Source: Verrucomicrobiia bacterium (GTDB lineage: Bacteria; Verrucomicrobiota; Verrucomicrobiia; Limisphaerales; Fontisphaeraceae). Taken from it: a DNA stretch of 64,000 nucleotides. Positions 37,305 to 46,583 of this stretch are shown one piece after another. The DNA lies in the NCBI GenBank assembly GCA_026414565.1, contig JAOAIT010000009.1, forward strand, positions 186,001 to 250,000. Reading direction: 5' to 3'. The position numbers were made by a program, and so were the translations under genes. Below the pieces are notes generated by a model. That model made no database searches. It saw only the letters and a list, made by a program, of their open reading frames with translations, and was not told the DNA's origin. Position 1 is the stretch's first letter; every line of letters starts with the position of its first letter.

Positions 37305-39863
37305 TTAATGGAGGAGATAGAGGACCGCTCCTTTACGCAGCGATACCGAGCAACGTCCATTGGGCGCGGCCACGCGGCGGCTTTCCCCCATCGTATTCAT
37401 TAATGTGACCTGAGCACTGTCCACGGGCACCGTGACCTGGGCATCGCGCAGCGGATTCCAGACGGCGGTCACCCGCGACGCGCCTTGTTTGGCTTTGAAT
37501 GTGTAGGCCAGGGTGTCGCCTTCCATGGGTAGTTGGCGTTCCAGGACTTTCCCGCGCAGCAGGCCGGCCAGCACGGCGTAGGCGCGATAGGCCGGTTTGG
37601 GACGGAAATCCCGGTGCACAATCCCCATCTGATGCTCGAAATAAATGGGGTCCTCGCCGTCATTGCGGAAGTTGTACCAAAACGTGCGCGGCTCCACCCC
37701 GGAGACAATGGCGCACAGGTAGCTGCGTGCGATCAGCTCGGCCTGGGCGCGAAGGGTGGTGGGCACAAAATCCTGGCGCAACGTGTTGTGCGGTGTAAAT
37801 GTGGCCCAGCCCATCTCGGTGAGCCACACCGGCCGCCGGCGGCCATCGGGCAGCATGACCTTGTCGGAGGCCTTCTTCAAATCGGCAATGAACTCGGTGT
37901 CCTTGAGCACCCGGCGGTAGGGGTGAATGGTCAGGATGTCGAACGGCGCCTGCAGGGCGAGCATCTGGTCAATGAACTTGTAATCAATGCCGGCGGTGGA
38001 AAGCCCCAGCACCTCGGCCTGCGGATCCAACTCCTTGATGGCGGCGTAACTGCGCTTCAGCAGCTCGGCGTACATTTCCTTGGGCCCCTGCCAGAAAAAG
38101 ATGTTGGGTTCATTCCAGATTTCCCATTGTTTAATGTCCTTGCCATAGCGCCGCACCAGGGCCTGGACATAGCGCACGTAATCGTCCACGCCCTCCGGGG
38201 TGTAGGCCTTGGTCCAGGGCGCCCAGTAACAGACGATGGCATACACGGTGATGCCGTTGCGTTTGGCGCAGGCCATCATGTCGTCGTAGAATTTCCATTG
38301 GAATTCGCCTTTGCGCGGCTCGATGCGTGACCAGGCGAATTCTTCGCGTGACCACTTGACCCCGGCATCGCGGGCCATCTGGGCGGCCTGTTCCATTTGG
38401 GCCAGGCCGCGGGCATCGCCGCCGTAACGATAGAGGTACAGCCCCATGCCAAAGAGCGACTCCGGCTCCAGCGTGGCCTCCCCTCTGGTTTCCAGCGGGG
38501 CCACCCAGGCGGTGGTCACGGGGGGCACATCCTGGCCGGGGAGGTCCACGGAGAACTCGGCCTCCAGGAATTTAGTGGCAGTTTGCCTTGGCAGTGGCAC
38601 GGTAATCTCCAGCGGCTGGCCCAGGGCAGGCACGCGCACTTTTTGGCGGTTGCGGGCCACTTCCTGGCCCTCCCAGGTGCGCCACACCCACGTTAGCTCG
38701 CCTTCGAGCGGTGTTTCAGAAAGTGCGCGCAACGTGGCGGTGCTTTGCCAGCGGCCTTGCTGCTCGCGGGTGTCGGCGGTAAGCAGGCAGCGTTTGTCGG
38801 CGGGGCAGGAGCCGTCAATGCGGACTTCGAGCAATTCCACGGTGCGCTGATCCCGCAGGTTGCCGGCTTGCACCTGCAGCGTGCCCAAGCGCAGCGGGCC
38901 GTGCATCTTGCCGTCGTTCTCGCCTCCGTACCATTCCCAGCCCGGGCCGGGCGGGCCGTCGGTGACATATTCGGTAATGCCGTCGCCGGTGGTGGAGGGC
39001 ACGCGGGTCAGCTCTTTGTGAAAGGTCATGAAGTGCGTGTACACACTGAGACGGACGGGGTGCCCCTGTAAATCGCCGCGCAAACGCAGGCGCAGGCGGT
39101 CCACATTGCCCAACAAGGTGCGCTCCGGCAGGCTTAGGCCGATGGAGCGCGCGCCTTGGGAAAAATCGAGCGTCCATTGGCGGCCCTCCAGGCGGCTGGC
39201 TCCCCCGTTGCCGTCCACCCGCAGACGCCAGCCCTCGGCCTCAGTGAACTGGTACGCAGGCCAGGACACGCGGGCTATCAAGGCATCGGCATTGATAAGA
39301 GTCAGGTCATCGAAGTCCAGTACGCCCTGGCGGGTCTCGCCGTTGTCAATCAAAAGGGCCAGTTGCTGTGGCGGGCCGTGGATTTTCCCATCGTTGGCGC
39401 CACCCCAGTGGCCCGACCACTGCGCGAAGGTTACCGAGGCCCGCACCCAGCGGCCGGCCGGACATTCCACCGGCTTTTGCAGGGTCTGGCCGGTGGGGTC
39501 CGTGTAGCGAAAGACAAGGCTGTGGCCTTCGGGGCGCCTCACCCAGAATTGCAAGGCATTAAGATGGGTTGGCACGTTGGTGGGGACCCGGAAAATTGCT
39601 GCCACGTAATTGCCGCCGCCGGAAAAATCGAACTCCAGACGGCCGCCCATTTTCCCGGCATGGGCGGCCTGCGGGGAAAAGAAGAAGCGGCCTTTGGCAC
39701 CCGGGAATTCTGCACCAGGACTGAACGACCAGCGGTTGGTGGGGCCTTCAAAGTCTTCGAGCAACATCGGCGGGGCAGGGGCTGCCGCCAGGGGCAGGGA
39801 AAGTGTTAGCAGCCAGGCCAGCTTGAGGGCGGTGTGCCAGTCGGGTTTGGGCGTATATTTCAT
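37305..39863 (-). CDS. Clan GH-A glycoside hydrolase (GH39-like) with N-terminal carbohydrate-binding-like modules
   Basis: An 852-residue secreted protein. The signal peptide occupies about 1-28 (KLAWLLTLSLPLAAAPAP). Two β-sandwich modules at about 30-190 and 200-350 resemble carbohydrate-binding domains (LEDFEGPTNRWSF; repeated W...GGANDGKIHGP and GGENDGKMHGP). A (β/α)8 barrel runs from about 455 to 790. The acid/base Glu585 is in WEIWNEPN and the probable nucleophile Glu683 in WLTEMGW. FAWSRIEPRKGEFQW is typical of clan A xylosidase- or glucosidase-like families. A small β-domain ends the protein. The exact GH family and substrate are uncertain. Confidence 0.82.
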   Translation of the reverse strand: MKYTPKPDWHTALKLAWLLTLSLPLAAAPAPPMLLEDFEGPTNRWSFSPGAEFPGAKGRFFFSPQAAHAGKMGGRLEFDFSGGGNYVAAIFRVPTNVPTHLNALQFWVRRPEGHSLVFRYTDPTGQTLQKPVECPAGRWVRASVTFAQWSGHWGGANDGKIHGPPQQLALLIDNGETRQGVLDFDDLTLINADALIARVSWPAYQFTEAEGWRLRVDGNGGASRLEGRQWTLDFSQGARSIGLSLPERTLLGNVDRLRLRLRGDLQGHPVRLSVYTHFMTFHKELTRVPSTTGDGITEYVTDGPPGPGWEWYGGENDGKMHGPLRLGTLQVQAGNLRDQRTVELLEVRIDGSCPADKRCLLTADTREQQGRWQSTATLRALSETPLEGELTWVWRTWEGQEVARNRQKVRVPALGQPLEITVPLPRQTATKFLEAEFSVDLPGQDVPPVTTAWVAPLETRGEATLEPESLFGMGLYLYRYGGDARGLAQMEQAAQMARDAGVKWSREEFAWSRIEPRKGEFQWKFYDDMMACAKRNGITVYAIVCYWAPWTKAYTPEGVDDYVRYVQALVRRYGKDIKQWEIWNEPNIFFWQGPKEMYAELLKRSYAAIKELDPQAEVLGLSTAGIDYKFIDQMLALQAPFDILTIHPYRRVLKDTEFIADLKKASDKVMLPDGRRRPVWLTEMGWATFTPHNTLRQDFVPTTLRAQAELIARSYLCAIVSGVEPRTFWYNFRNDGEDPIYFEHQMGIVHRDFRPKPAYRAYAVLAGLLRGKVLERQLPMEGDTLAYTFKAKQGASRVTAVWNPLRDAQVTVPVDSAQVTLMNTMGESRRVAAPNGRCSVSLRKGAVLYLLH

Positions 39864-40016
39864 ATCGTGACATGAGTCATGCTGCCGCGTGAGCCACCAG
39901 GGCTCAATGTTAAAACGGCACGCCCGCCTGAATTATTCAGATTTGCCAAACAGGGAAGAAGGCCCACATTTAGCCGTTGGCCAGCCCGAAAAGGGGGGCT
40001 GTGCCTGGTGTATTCC

Positions 40017-40826
40017 ATGAGCAAACAGACAAAGCTTAATCAGGCCACCGACTGCGCCTTGCATGCATGGCCTTGTCCGTTTCGTCTGGACGGCGAGCTG
40101 GCCTTGATCACCGGCGGCGGCACCGGCCTGGGACTGGCGATGGGGCGATGCCTGGCTGCAGCGGGGGCACGGGTTATTTTGGTGGGACGACGCGTGGCGG
40201 CCCTGGAAGCCGCGGCGCACAGCATCGGGCCACTGGCGGGCTTTGCGGTGCATGATGTAGATCAGGTGGCCGAGGCGCCGCGCTTCATCGAGCAGGTGCA
40301 AAAGGCCCATGGGACCATCACCATTCTGATCAATAACGCGGGCATTCACCTGAAAAAGCCGGCGGTGGAGACCACCGAGCAGGAGTTCCTGCAGGTGCTG
40401 ACCACCCATGTGTTGGGGGCGCATGCCCTCAGCCGCGCGGTGGCGCCGGCCATGATCCAGCGGGGACGCGGCAGCCTGCTGTTTATTGCCTCCATGGCCT
40501 CGCTGTTCGGCATCCCCAAGGTGGTGGCTTACAGCGCGGCCAAAAGCGCTTACGTGGGTATGGTGCGCGCCCTGGCCACCGAGCTGTCGCCGCACGGGGT
40601 GCGCGTCAATGCCATTGCTCCCGGCTGGATGGATACGGACATGTCCCAAAAAGCCCTGGCCAATGATCCGGCGCGCCGGCAGAAGATCCTCAGCCGTACT
40701 CCCATGGGCCGCCTGGGACATCCTGAAGATGTGGGCATGGCGGCGGTCTATTTGTGTTCGCCGGCCGCCCGGTTTGTCACCGGGGTGGTCTTGCCCGTGG
40801 ATGGCGGGGCGAGCATCGGCTTTTAG
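40017..40826 (+). CDS. Short-chain dehydrogenase/reductase
   Basis: A 269-residue SDR from the ATG at 40017; the upstream open frame to 39879 lacks family features. The nucleotide motif is TGGGTGLG (32-39), then NNAG (106-109), Ser159, and the catalytic Tyr172-x3-Lys176 in YSAAK. The end, GRLGHPEDVG...YLCSPAARFVTGVVLPVDGG, is typical. It lies 8 bp before the mannonate dehydratase gene, which suggests a role in uronate breakdown, for example fructuronate/mannonate reduction. That is inference from context; the sequence alone does not fix the substrate. Confidence 0.88.
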   Translation: MSKQTKLNQATDCALHAWPCPFRLDGELALITGGGTGLGLAMGRCLAAAGARVILVGRRVAALEAAAHSIGPLAGFAVHDVDQVAEAPRFIEQVQKAHGTITILINNAGIHLKKPAVETTEQEFLQVLTTHVLGAHALSRAVAPAMIQRGRGSLLFIASMASLFGIPKVVAYSAAKSAYVGMVRALATELSPHGVRVNAIAPGWMDTDMSQKALANDPARRQKILSRTPMGRLGHPEDVGMAAVYLCSPAARFVTGVVLPVDGGASIGF

Positions 40827-40834
40827 TTTGGCGC

Positions 40835-41896
40835 ATGAAACTGGGACTTGGACTTTACCGTCATCAACTGGACGAGCCGCATTTTCGTTTTGCCCGTCAG
40901 TGCGGCTGCACGCATATCGTGGCGCATCTGGTGGATTATTTCCGCTCATCCCGCAGCAATTTGCCGGGGGATCAACCTGTGGGCGATGATTTAGGATGGG
41001 GGCTGGCGGGTGATCCTGATCAGTTGTGGACGGTGGAAGAACTGGTGACCCTGCGCCGCAGGGTCAATGCGGCCGGCCTCGAATTGGAGGCCATTGAAAA
41101 CTTTGATCCAGCCCACTGGCATGATGTGCTGCTGGATGGCCCCCGCAAGGCGGAGCAGCTTGAGAACGTGAAGCGCATCATCTGGAATCTGGGGGAAGCC
41201 GGCATTCCCATCATGGGCTACAACTTTTCCATCGCCGGAGTGGCCGGGCGGGTCAAAGGCCCTTTTGCGCGCGGCGGAGCAGAAGCCGTGGGCATGGAGG
41301 GGCCAGTGGACAAGCCCATGCCCCAAGGCATGGTGTGGAACATGGTTTATGATCCGCACGCGCCGCCGGGCACCGTGCCCCCCGCCACGCCGGAGCAGTT
41401 GTGGCAGCGCTGCCGTGATTTTCTGGAGGCCGTCCTGCCCGTGGCCGAAGCGGCGGGGGTCACACTGGCGGCGCATCCGGATGATCCCCCCATGCCCACC
41501 GTGCGTGGCCAGCCGCGGCTGGTTTATCAGCCGCATTTATATCAGAAACTCATTGCGTTAGCTCCCAGCCCGCGAAACCAGTTGGAGTTCTGCGTGGGTA
41601 CTCTGGCGGAAATGACCGAGGGAGATGTCTATGAGGCCGTGGACACCTACAGCCGGCAGGGGCGCATTGCCTATGTGCATCTGCGCAACGTGCGGGGCAA
41701 GGTGCCCACTTACAAGGAAACCTTCATTGATGAAGGGGACGTGGACGTGCTGGAGGTATTGCGCATCCTCAAGCGCAATGGTTTTTCGGGTGTGATCATC
41801 CCGGATCACGCCCCGCAAATGACTTGCTCCGCCCCGTGGCATGCCGGCATGGCCTATGCCCTGGGTTATTTGCAGGCTGCGCTCAAGGCGGTGTGA
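40835..41896 (+). CDS. uxuA: Mannonate dehydratase
   Basis: A 353-residue TIM-barrel enzyme from the ATG at 40835, which sits 8 bp after the SDR stop. It converts D-mannonate to 2-keto-3-deoxygluconate in glucuronate degradation. Motifs: EAIENFDPAHWHDVL, AGIPIMGYNFSIAGVAGR, a His- and Asp-containing LAAHPDDPP, and the metal-site region IAYVHLRNVRG with His and, later, VIIPDHAPQM. The pairing with an SDR supports a small uronate module, and the PL11 lyase 5 kb upstream could supply sugars. It converges with the oxidoreductase gene at 41910. Confidence 0.87.
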   Translation: MKLGLGLYRHQLDEPHFRFARQCGCTHIVAHLVDYFRSSRSNLPGDQPVGDDLGWGLAGDPDQLWTVEELVTLRRRVNAAGLELEAIENFDPAHWHDVLLDGPRKAEQLENVKRIIWNLGEAGIPIMGYNFSIAGVAGRVKGPFARGGAEAVGMEGPVDKPMPQGMVWNMVYDPHAPPGTVPPATPEQLWQRCRDFLEAVLPVAEAAGVTLAAHPDDPPMPTVRGQPRLVYQPHLYQKLIALAPSPRNQLEFCVGTLAEMTEGDVYEAVDTYSRQGRIAYVHLRNVRGKVPTYKETFIDEGDVDVLEVLRILKRNGFSGVIIPDHAPQMTCSAPWHAGMAYALGYLQAALKAV

Positions 41897-41909
41897 GCCG
41901 CTGTGCCGC

Positions 41910-43256
41910 TTAGACCAGTTTCCAGCCTTCGCGGTAATCCCGCTTGAGGAAGGCGTTAGCCTCCGGGCAGTTGGTGAACTTGAAGGCCACCGGGTCCCAC
42001 AGCAGTTTGGTGCGGGTTAATTCCTCGCGCAGTTGCACCCTTAACGCCACATTCCCCAACAGCACGGCCTCGGTGAGCGGCCCGGCGAAGGCAAAGTTGC
42101 TGCCGGGGGTTTTGCCGCCTTTGCAGGCCAGGATCCACTCCTGATAGTGCCCCGGTGAGCGTTCCAGACTGCGCGGCGGGTCTGTATATTCCTTGCGGCG
42201 GGATTCCGGGAACAGGCGGTTGCCCAGGATGAATCCCTTGTCGCCCACCAGCAATCGTCCATTGTCCCCCATCGTGACGCCGTCGGGCAGCCCGTCGGGC
42301 CGCGGCGGGCGCAGGCCGCCGTCGTACCAGACCAGTTTCATGGGCGGCAGGTTGCCGCGCGCCGGAAACTGGTAGGTGACCATTGAGCCGAGGGGGTAGG
42401 TCTCGGTATTGACCCGCGTGGAGGAGGCCTGCACGCTGACGGGCGCGGTAAGTTTGCAGGCGCGAAAGATCGGGTCAATGGCGTGACAGCCAATGTCACC
42501 CAGCGCGCCCGTCCCGAAGTCCCACCAGCCCCGCCACTTGAAGGGCAGATAAGCAGGATGATAGGGCCGCATGGGGGCGGGGCCGACCCACAAATCCCAG
42601 TCCAAGCCCTCGGGCACCGGCGGAGTTTCCTTGGGGCGGGCTACGCCCTGGGGCCAGTACTCGTTGAACAGGCCCTGGGAGGGGCGATCCGTCCAGATGT
42701 GAGCCTCCAGAACATTGCCAATGGCGCCATCCCATACAAATTCGCACAGCCGGCGGGTTTCTTCCGAGGCCTGGCCCTGGTTGCCCATCTGGGTGGCGAC
42801 TTTTTTCTCCTTTGCCACCTGGGCCACCATGCGGGCTTCATACACCGAATGCGTCAGCGGTTTCTCGCAATAGACGTGCTTGCCGCGTTGCATGGCGGCG
42901 ATGCTGGCAAAGGCATGCATGTGGTCGGGCGTGGCCACCACCACCGCATCAATGCTCTTTTCCATCTCGTCCAGCATTACGCGGTAGTCCTTGTATTTTT
43001 TGGCTTCCGGCCACTCCTTGAAGGCCCCGGCCGCCTGCCGCCAGTCCACGTCGCACAGGGCCACGATGTTTTCGCTCTTCATGTTGCGCAGGTCACTGTG
43101 ACCCTGCCCCCCAACGCCCACCCCCGCGATGTTCAAACGGTTGTTGGCGGGAGTTTGCCCGTTTAATCCCAGCACCCCGCCGGGAACAATGTTCAGGGCG
43201 GCGGTGGTAAAAAGTCCGGCTTTGAGAAATTTCCGACGATTCATAGGGTTGTTCAT
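41910..43256 (-). CDS. Gfo/Idh/MocA family oxidoreductase, Tat-exported
   Basis: A 448-residue relative of the protein at 19321. The N-terminus MNNPMNRRKFLKAGLFTTAAL has the twin-arginine motif. NIAGVGVGGQGHSDLRNM binds the nucleotide, CEKPLTHSVYEARMVAQVA is the EKP motif, and KWRGWWDFGTGALGDIGCHAIDP is close to the equivalent stretch of the 19321 protein (SYWDFGTAAIGDMACHNLDP). The shared LWVGPAPMRPYH also supports paralogy. The end is FLKRDYREGWKLV, versus FLKGTYRKGWELPV in the first copy. Substrate unknown. The start ATG at 43256 places the Arg pair at positions 7-8. Confidence 0.88.
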   Translation of the reverse strand: MNNPMNRRKFLKAGLFTTAALNIVPGGVLGLNGQTPANNRLNIAGVGVGGQGHSDLRNMKSENIVALCDVDWRQAAGAFKEWPEAKKYKDYRVMLDEMEKSIDAVVVATPDHMHAFASIAAMQRGKHVYCEKPLTHSVYEARMVAQVAKEKKVATQMGNQGQASEETRRLCEFVWDGAIGNVLEAHIWTDRPSQGLFNEYWPQGVARPKETPPVPEGLDWDLWVGPAPMRPYHPAYLPFKWRGWWDFGTGALGDIGCHAIDPIFRACKLTAPVSVQASSTRVNTETYPLGSMVTYQFPARGNLPPMKLVWYDGGLRPPRPDGLPDGVTMGDNGRLLVGDKGFILGNRLFPESRRKEYTDPPRSLERSPGHYQEWILACKGGKTPGSNFAFAGPLTEAVLLGNVALRVQLREELTRTKLLWDPVAFKFTNCPEANAFLKRDYREGWKLV

Positions 43257-43473
43257 AGGTCAAATATTTGGACGACAGGGGCCGCAAATTTCATCAAAGG
43301 AAAGCCAAAAAAGATGCGGCCTCCTCCCCGGGAAAAACCGGGCGCAGGGCGGGAAGCCCGCGTGGCCGCGAGTGAATTTTGCCACCGGGGGGACGGCTGC
43401 AGCCTTGGAGCGCCTGCCTCACCAGCCCCGGCGGTTTCGGCCAGCGAGGGCAGGCCGGGTGAATTTCCTTTCC

Positions 43474-43502
43474 TTGACCCCGCAAGCCGGCCCCTTTAGA
43501 TT
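43474..43502 (+). promoter_or_regulatory. Sigma-70-type promoter of the SurA-like gene
   Basis: TTGACC (43474-43479, 5/6) and TAGATT (43497-43502, 4/6) are separated by exactly 17 bases. The start codon follows only 11 bases after the -10, so the transcript leader would be very short. Confidence 0.55.
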
Positions 43503-43513
43503 CGCCCTGCTGC

Positions 43514-44623
43514 ATGACAAAGCGAATCCAATGGTTGGGAGCGCTGGCCGGGCTGTGCTGCCTGTGGGCCACGATGGCGGTGCACGGCCAGAGTCTGAGA
43601 CGCGATGGCATTCTGGCCATTGTCCACAATGCGGTGATCACCGCCGGGGACGTGGATTACCTGACGGAGCCGGTGATGGCCGCGTTGCGGGTGATGTATC
43701 AGAACCGGGATGAACTGCGCCAGCGGCAGGAAAAGGCTTTTCAGGACGGCCTGGAGACGCTCATCGAACGCAAGCTCATCCTGCATGAGTTCAAGACCTC
43801 GGGGCTGATGCTGCCGGAAACGGTGATTGATGAGGAAATCCGGGATCGTATTCGCAAGCGTTTCGGGGACCGGGTGCAGTTGATTCAAACCTTGAAGGCC
43901 CAGGGGCGGACGTTTGAATCCTGGCGGCAGGAGGTGCGCGAGCAGATCATTGAGGAGGCCATGCGCGCCAAGAATGTGAGCCGGGCCATCCTGATTTCTC
44001 CCCACAAAATTGAGTCTTACTACGCCACCAATCAACAGCAGTTTGCGCACGAAGACCAGGTCAAACTGCTGATGATCCGCCTGGAGGGACGCGGCGAGGG
44101 CATGGAAGCCGCCAAAAAACGCGGATTGGAGATTTGGGGCAAACTAAAATCCGGCCAGCCGTTTCGTGAGATGTTGATTTATAACGAAGGCGCCCAGAGC
44201 GACTGGGGCTGGGTGGATCGCAAGAGCCTGCGGCGGGGGATTACGGATCAGTTTTTCCATTTGAAACCTGGCCAGTACACCCCGCTGGTGGGCCGAAGCC
44301 TGGATTCGGAGGAGCATGGCTATTGGGTTTTTGTTTATGGCGAAGACGGCCAGGTGAAAATGGCCCGGCGGTATCTGGTTCAGCAAGACGGCTCGGAAAA
44401 ACTGGCTGCTGAACATCAAGCCGGAGATCCAGCCTTGAATGATGCTCCGCCGCCCCGCGAGTTTTATCTCTTATTTGTGGAAGACGTGCGCAGCCGCAGT
44501 GTGCGTCCCCTGCCCGAGGTGCGCAACGAGATCGAAAAACTGCTGGTGGTGCAGGAGCGGGACCGCCTCCAAAAGAAGTGGATTAACCGCTTGCGTGCCA
44601 AAACCTTTGTGCAAATATTCTAA
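43514..44623 (+). CDS. SurA-like periplasmic chaperone/peptidyl-prolyl isomerase
   Basis: A 369-residue exported protein with a signal peptide (MTKRIQWLGALAGLCCLWATMAVHGQ, in parts: basic start, hydrophobic core, AVHGQ cleavage site). The SurA N-terminal domain follows: RRDGILAIVHNAVITAGDVDYL, then LETLIERKLILHEFKTSG and helices up to about 185. A parvulin-like region is seen at about 185-290 (QVKLLMIRLEG, SDWGWVDRKSL, LKPGQYTPLVG). Such proteins escort outer-membrane proteins through the periplasm. The isomerase domain looks degenerate, so chaperone function is safer to assume. pdxA lies 99 bp downstream; in some bacteria surA and pdxA are also adjacent. Confidence 0.85.
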   Translation: MTKRIQWLGALAGLCCLWATMAVHGQSLRRDGILAIVHNAVITAGDVDYLTEPVMAALRVMYQNRDELRQRQEKAFQDGLETLIERKLILHEFKTSGLMLPETVIDEEIRDRIRKRFGDRVQLIQTLKAQGRTFESWRQEVREQIIEEAMRAKNVSRAILISPHKIESYYATNQQQFAHEDQVKLLMIRLEGRGEGMEAAKKRGLEIWGKLKSGQPFREMLIYNEGAQSDWGWVDRKSLRRGITDQFFHLKPGQYTPLVGRSLDSEEHGYWVFVYGEDGQVKMARRYLVQQDGSEKLAAEHQAGDPALNDAPPPREFYLLFVEDVRSRSVRPLPEVRNEIEKLLVVQERDRLQKKWINRLRAKTFVQIF

Positions 44624-44722
44624 TCAGCCCGGCGCAGCATAACCCTCCCCAGGGTGACGGGTTGTAGGGCGCCGGCCCAAACGTACCTAACGCTGCCCTG
44701 CATTGTGACGCAGGCCTGAAGT

Positions 44723-45706
44723 ATGATCGGCATCTGCATCGGGGATGTGACCGGCATTGGTCCGGAAGTCACGCTAAAAGCGCTGGCGGAATTGGCGGGG
44801 CAGGACCAGGAGCGGTATTTGCTGATTGGCGATGGCGGCTGGCTTGAGCGTCTCAATGACCGTTTTAACATAGGTCTCCCCTTATCCCCCTATGATGCCA
44901 ATGATGCGGAGGCGCGCTTTTTGGTGCTTACCCCGGGGGGGACCAGCCTTCCCGATGATTTGTCGCCCGGCTCGCCGGCAGCGGCGCGGGCGGCGTTGTC
45001 GGCCCTGCGCGAAGCCGCGGAGCGCTGCTTGCGCCAGGAGTTAAGCGCCATGGTGACCGCCCCGGTCAACAAGGAGGCCATCATCCGCTGCGGCATTCCC
45101 TTCATTGGTCAGACGGAATATTTGGCTGCCATCGCGGGGAATTGTCCGGTCATCATGATGTTATTGGGCGCGGATGACCGCGGGCGATGGTTACGCGTGG
45201 CCCTGGTCACCACCCACGTGGCCATCAAGTTGTTGCCGGCGGAGATCACCCAGCCCAAAGTCGAGCTGGCCATTAACATGGCCGCCCAGGCCTGCCGGGA
45301 TTTGGATTTGCCGCGCCATCGCATCGCGGTGTGCGGCTTGAATCCCCATGCGGGCGAGGGCGGCGAATTTGGGGACGAAGAGATCACCACCATCCGCCCC
45401 GCCGTGCTGGCGGCGCGCAGCCGGGGCCTGGATGTGCACGGGCCGCTGGCGGCGGACACGGTGTTTTATCATGCGGCCCACGGGGCCTATGATGCCGTGG
45501 TGGCGATGTACCATGACCAGGGGTTGGGGCCGCTGAAATTGCTGGCTTTCGAGCATGGCGTGAATTGGACACTTGGCCTGCCTTTCATTCGCACTTCGCC
45601 CGATCACGGCACGGCCTATGACCTGGCCGGCCGCGGCACGGCCAATCCCTCCAGCATGAAGGCAGCCATCAGTTTGGCCCGGCAATTGGCGGCGCGGCGG
45701 GCCTGA
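44723..45706 (+). CDS. pdxA: 4-hydroxythreonine-4-phosphate dehydrogenase
   Basis: A 327-residue NAD-dependent enzyme of vitamin B6 (PLP) synthesis in the DXP-dependent route. Motifs: GICIGDVTGIGPEVTLKAL at the start, TAPVNKEAIIRCGIPFIGQTEYLA, VTTHVAIKLLP with a metal His, GLNPHAGEGGEFGDEE, and YHDQGLGPLKLLAFEHGVNWTLGLPFIRTSPDHGTAYDLAG near the end (cited here in parts), carrying the other metal His residues. Length fits the family. It ends 2 bp before the convergent TauE/SafE gene. Confidence 0.95.
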   Translation: MIGICIGDVTGIGPEVTLKALAELAGQDQERYLLIGDGGWLERLNDRFNIGLPLSPYDANDAEARFLVLTPGGTSLPDDLSPGSPAAARAALSALREAAERCLRQELSAMVTAPVNKEAIIRCGIPFIGQTEYLAAIAGNCPVIMMLLGADDRGRWLRVALVTTHVAIKLLPAEITQPKVELAINMAAQACRDLDLPRHRIAVCGLNPHAGEGGEFGDEEITTIRPAVLAARSRGLDVHGPLAADTVFYHAAHGAYDAVVAMYHDQGLGPLKLLAFEHGVNWTLGLPFIRTSPDHGTAYDLAGRGTANPSSMKAAISLARQLAARRA

Positions 45707-45708
45707 CT

Positions 45709-46488
45709 TCAGCGCCAGAGGCGGGACACATCCCATCCCACCACCAGTTGCAGGCCGGCCAGGAAGGTGATGGCGTACACGGCGTTCAGGAAGAACTTCT
45801 CGCTCATGCGGCGATTCAGCCAGACCCCCAGCCAGACCCCCAGGGGCACCAGGGGAAAATAGTACAGGCCGGTGCGCAGCGTTTCCCAGGTGATCACGTC
45901 ATTGGCTACGAAAAAAGGGACTTTAATCCAGTTGATCCACGTGAAGATCAGCACGGTGGTGCCGACAAAAACCTCCTTGGGCAGCCGCTGCGGCACCAGA
46001 AACATGGTCACCAGCGGGCCGGCCCCGTGGGCAATGGTGGAGGTGACCCCGGCGCCGAAGCCAAAAGGCAGGCCAATCCAGGGGGTGGGCCGAAACTGGC
46101 CTTCAGCGCGAAAGACCCACTCTTTGGCGAGTTGAAAGACCACAAAGGCAATGGCGATCACACCAATCCAGAAATTCAAGGCCCGATCGGACAGCGCACG
46201 AAATAATTGTGATCCCAGGGCCACCCCCACAATGACTCCCGGCAGCAGGCAGCGCAGATTACGTTTTTCCCATTTGCCCCAGTAGTGATACAGGGAAAAA
46301 GCGTCGCCCGCGCAAAGCAAAGGCAGGATGACACCCACGGCAAACATGGCCGGTTTGCCGCCCGCCCCAAACGCCAGCACGCACAGCGGGGTGGTGAGCA
46401 TCCCCAGACCACCGCCAAAGCCGGCCTTGGAGAGGCCGATGAACAGCACTCCCAGCGCGGCCAGCAAGCTTGTTTTCCACTCCAGCAC
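45709..46488 (-). CDS. TauE/SafE family membrane permease
   Basis: A 259-residue membrane protein with about eight hydrophobic segments. The start SLLAALGVLFIGLSKAGFGGGLGMLTTPLC is the family's G-rich first repeat, and GLPFGFGAGVTSTIAHGAGPLVTMFLVPQRLPKEVFVGTTVLIF is the second, related half (quoted in parts: KAGFGGGLGMLTTP, GVTSTIAHGAGPL). The family exports or imports sulfite, sulfonates and similar anions; the substrate here is unknown. It is on the same strand as the nuo operon but lies 95 bp downstream of nuoN, so it could be read with it, though no link is evident. Confidence 0.88.
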   Translation of the reverse strand: MLEWKTSLLAALGVLFIGLSKAGFGGGLGMLTTPLCVLAFGAGGKPAMFAVGVILPLLCAGDAFSLYHYWGKWEKRNLRCLLPGVIVGVALGSQLFRALSDRALNFWIGVIAIAFVVFQLAKEWVFRAEGQFRPTPWIGLPFGFGAGVTSTIAHGAGPLVTMFLVPQRLPKEVFVGTTVLIFTWINWIKVPFFVANDVITWETLRTGLYYFPLVPLGVWLGVWLNRRMSEKFFLNAVYAITFLAGLQLVVGWDVSRLWR

Positions 46489-46583
46489 CGGCGCGAATGT
46501 GCCGGGGCAGGGGAGGAGGTGTCCAGATTTTTATGATTTGGGCCGGTCAATGCCGCCCGAGGCCATGGAAATTTCCCGTGACC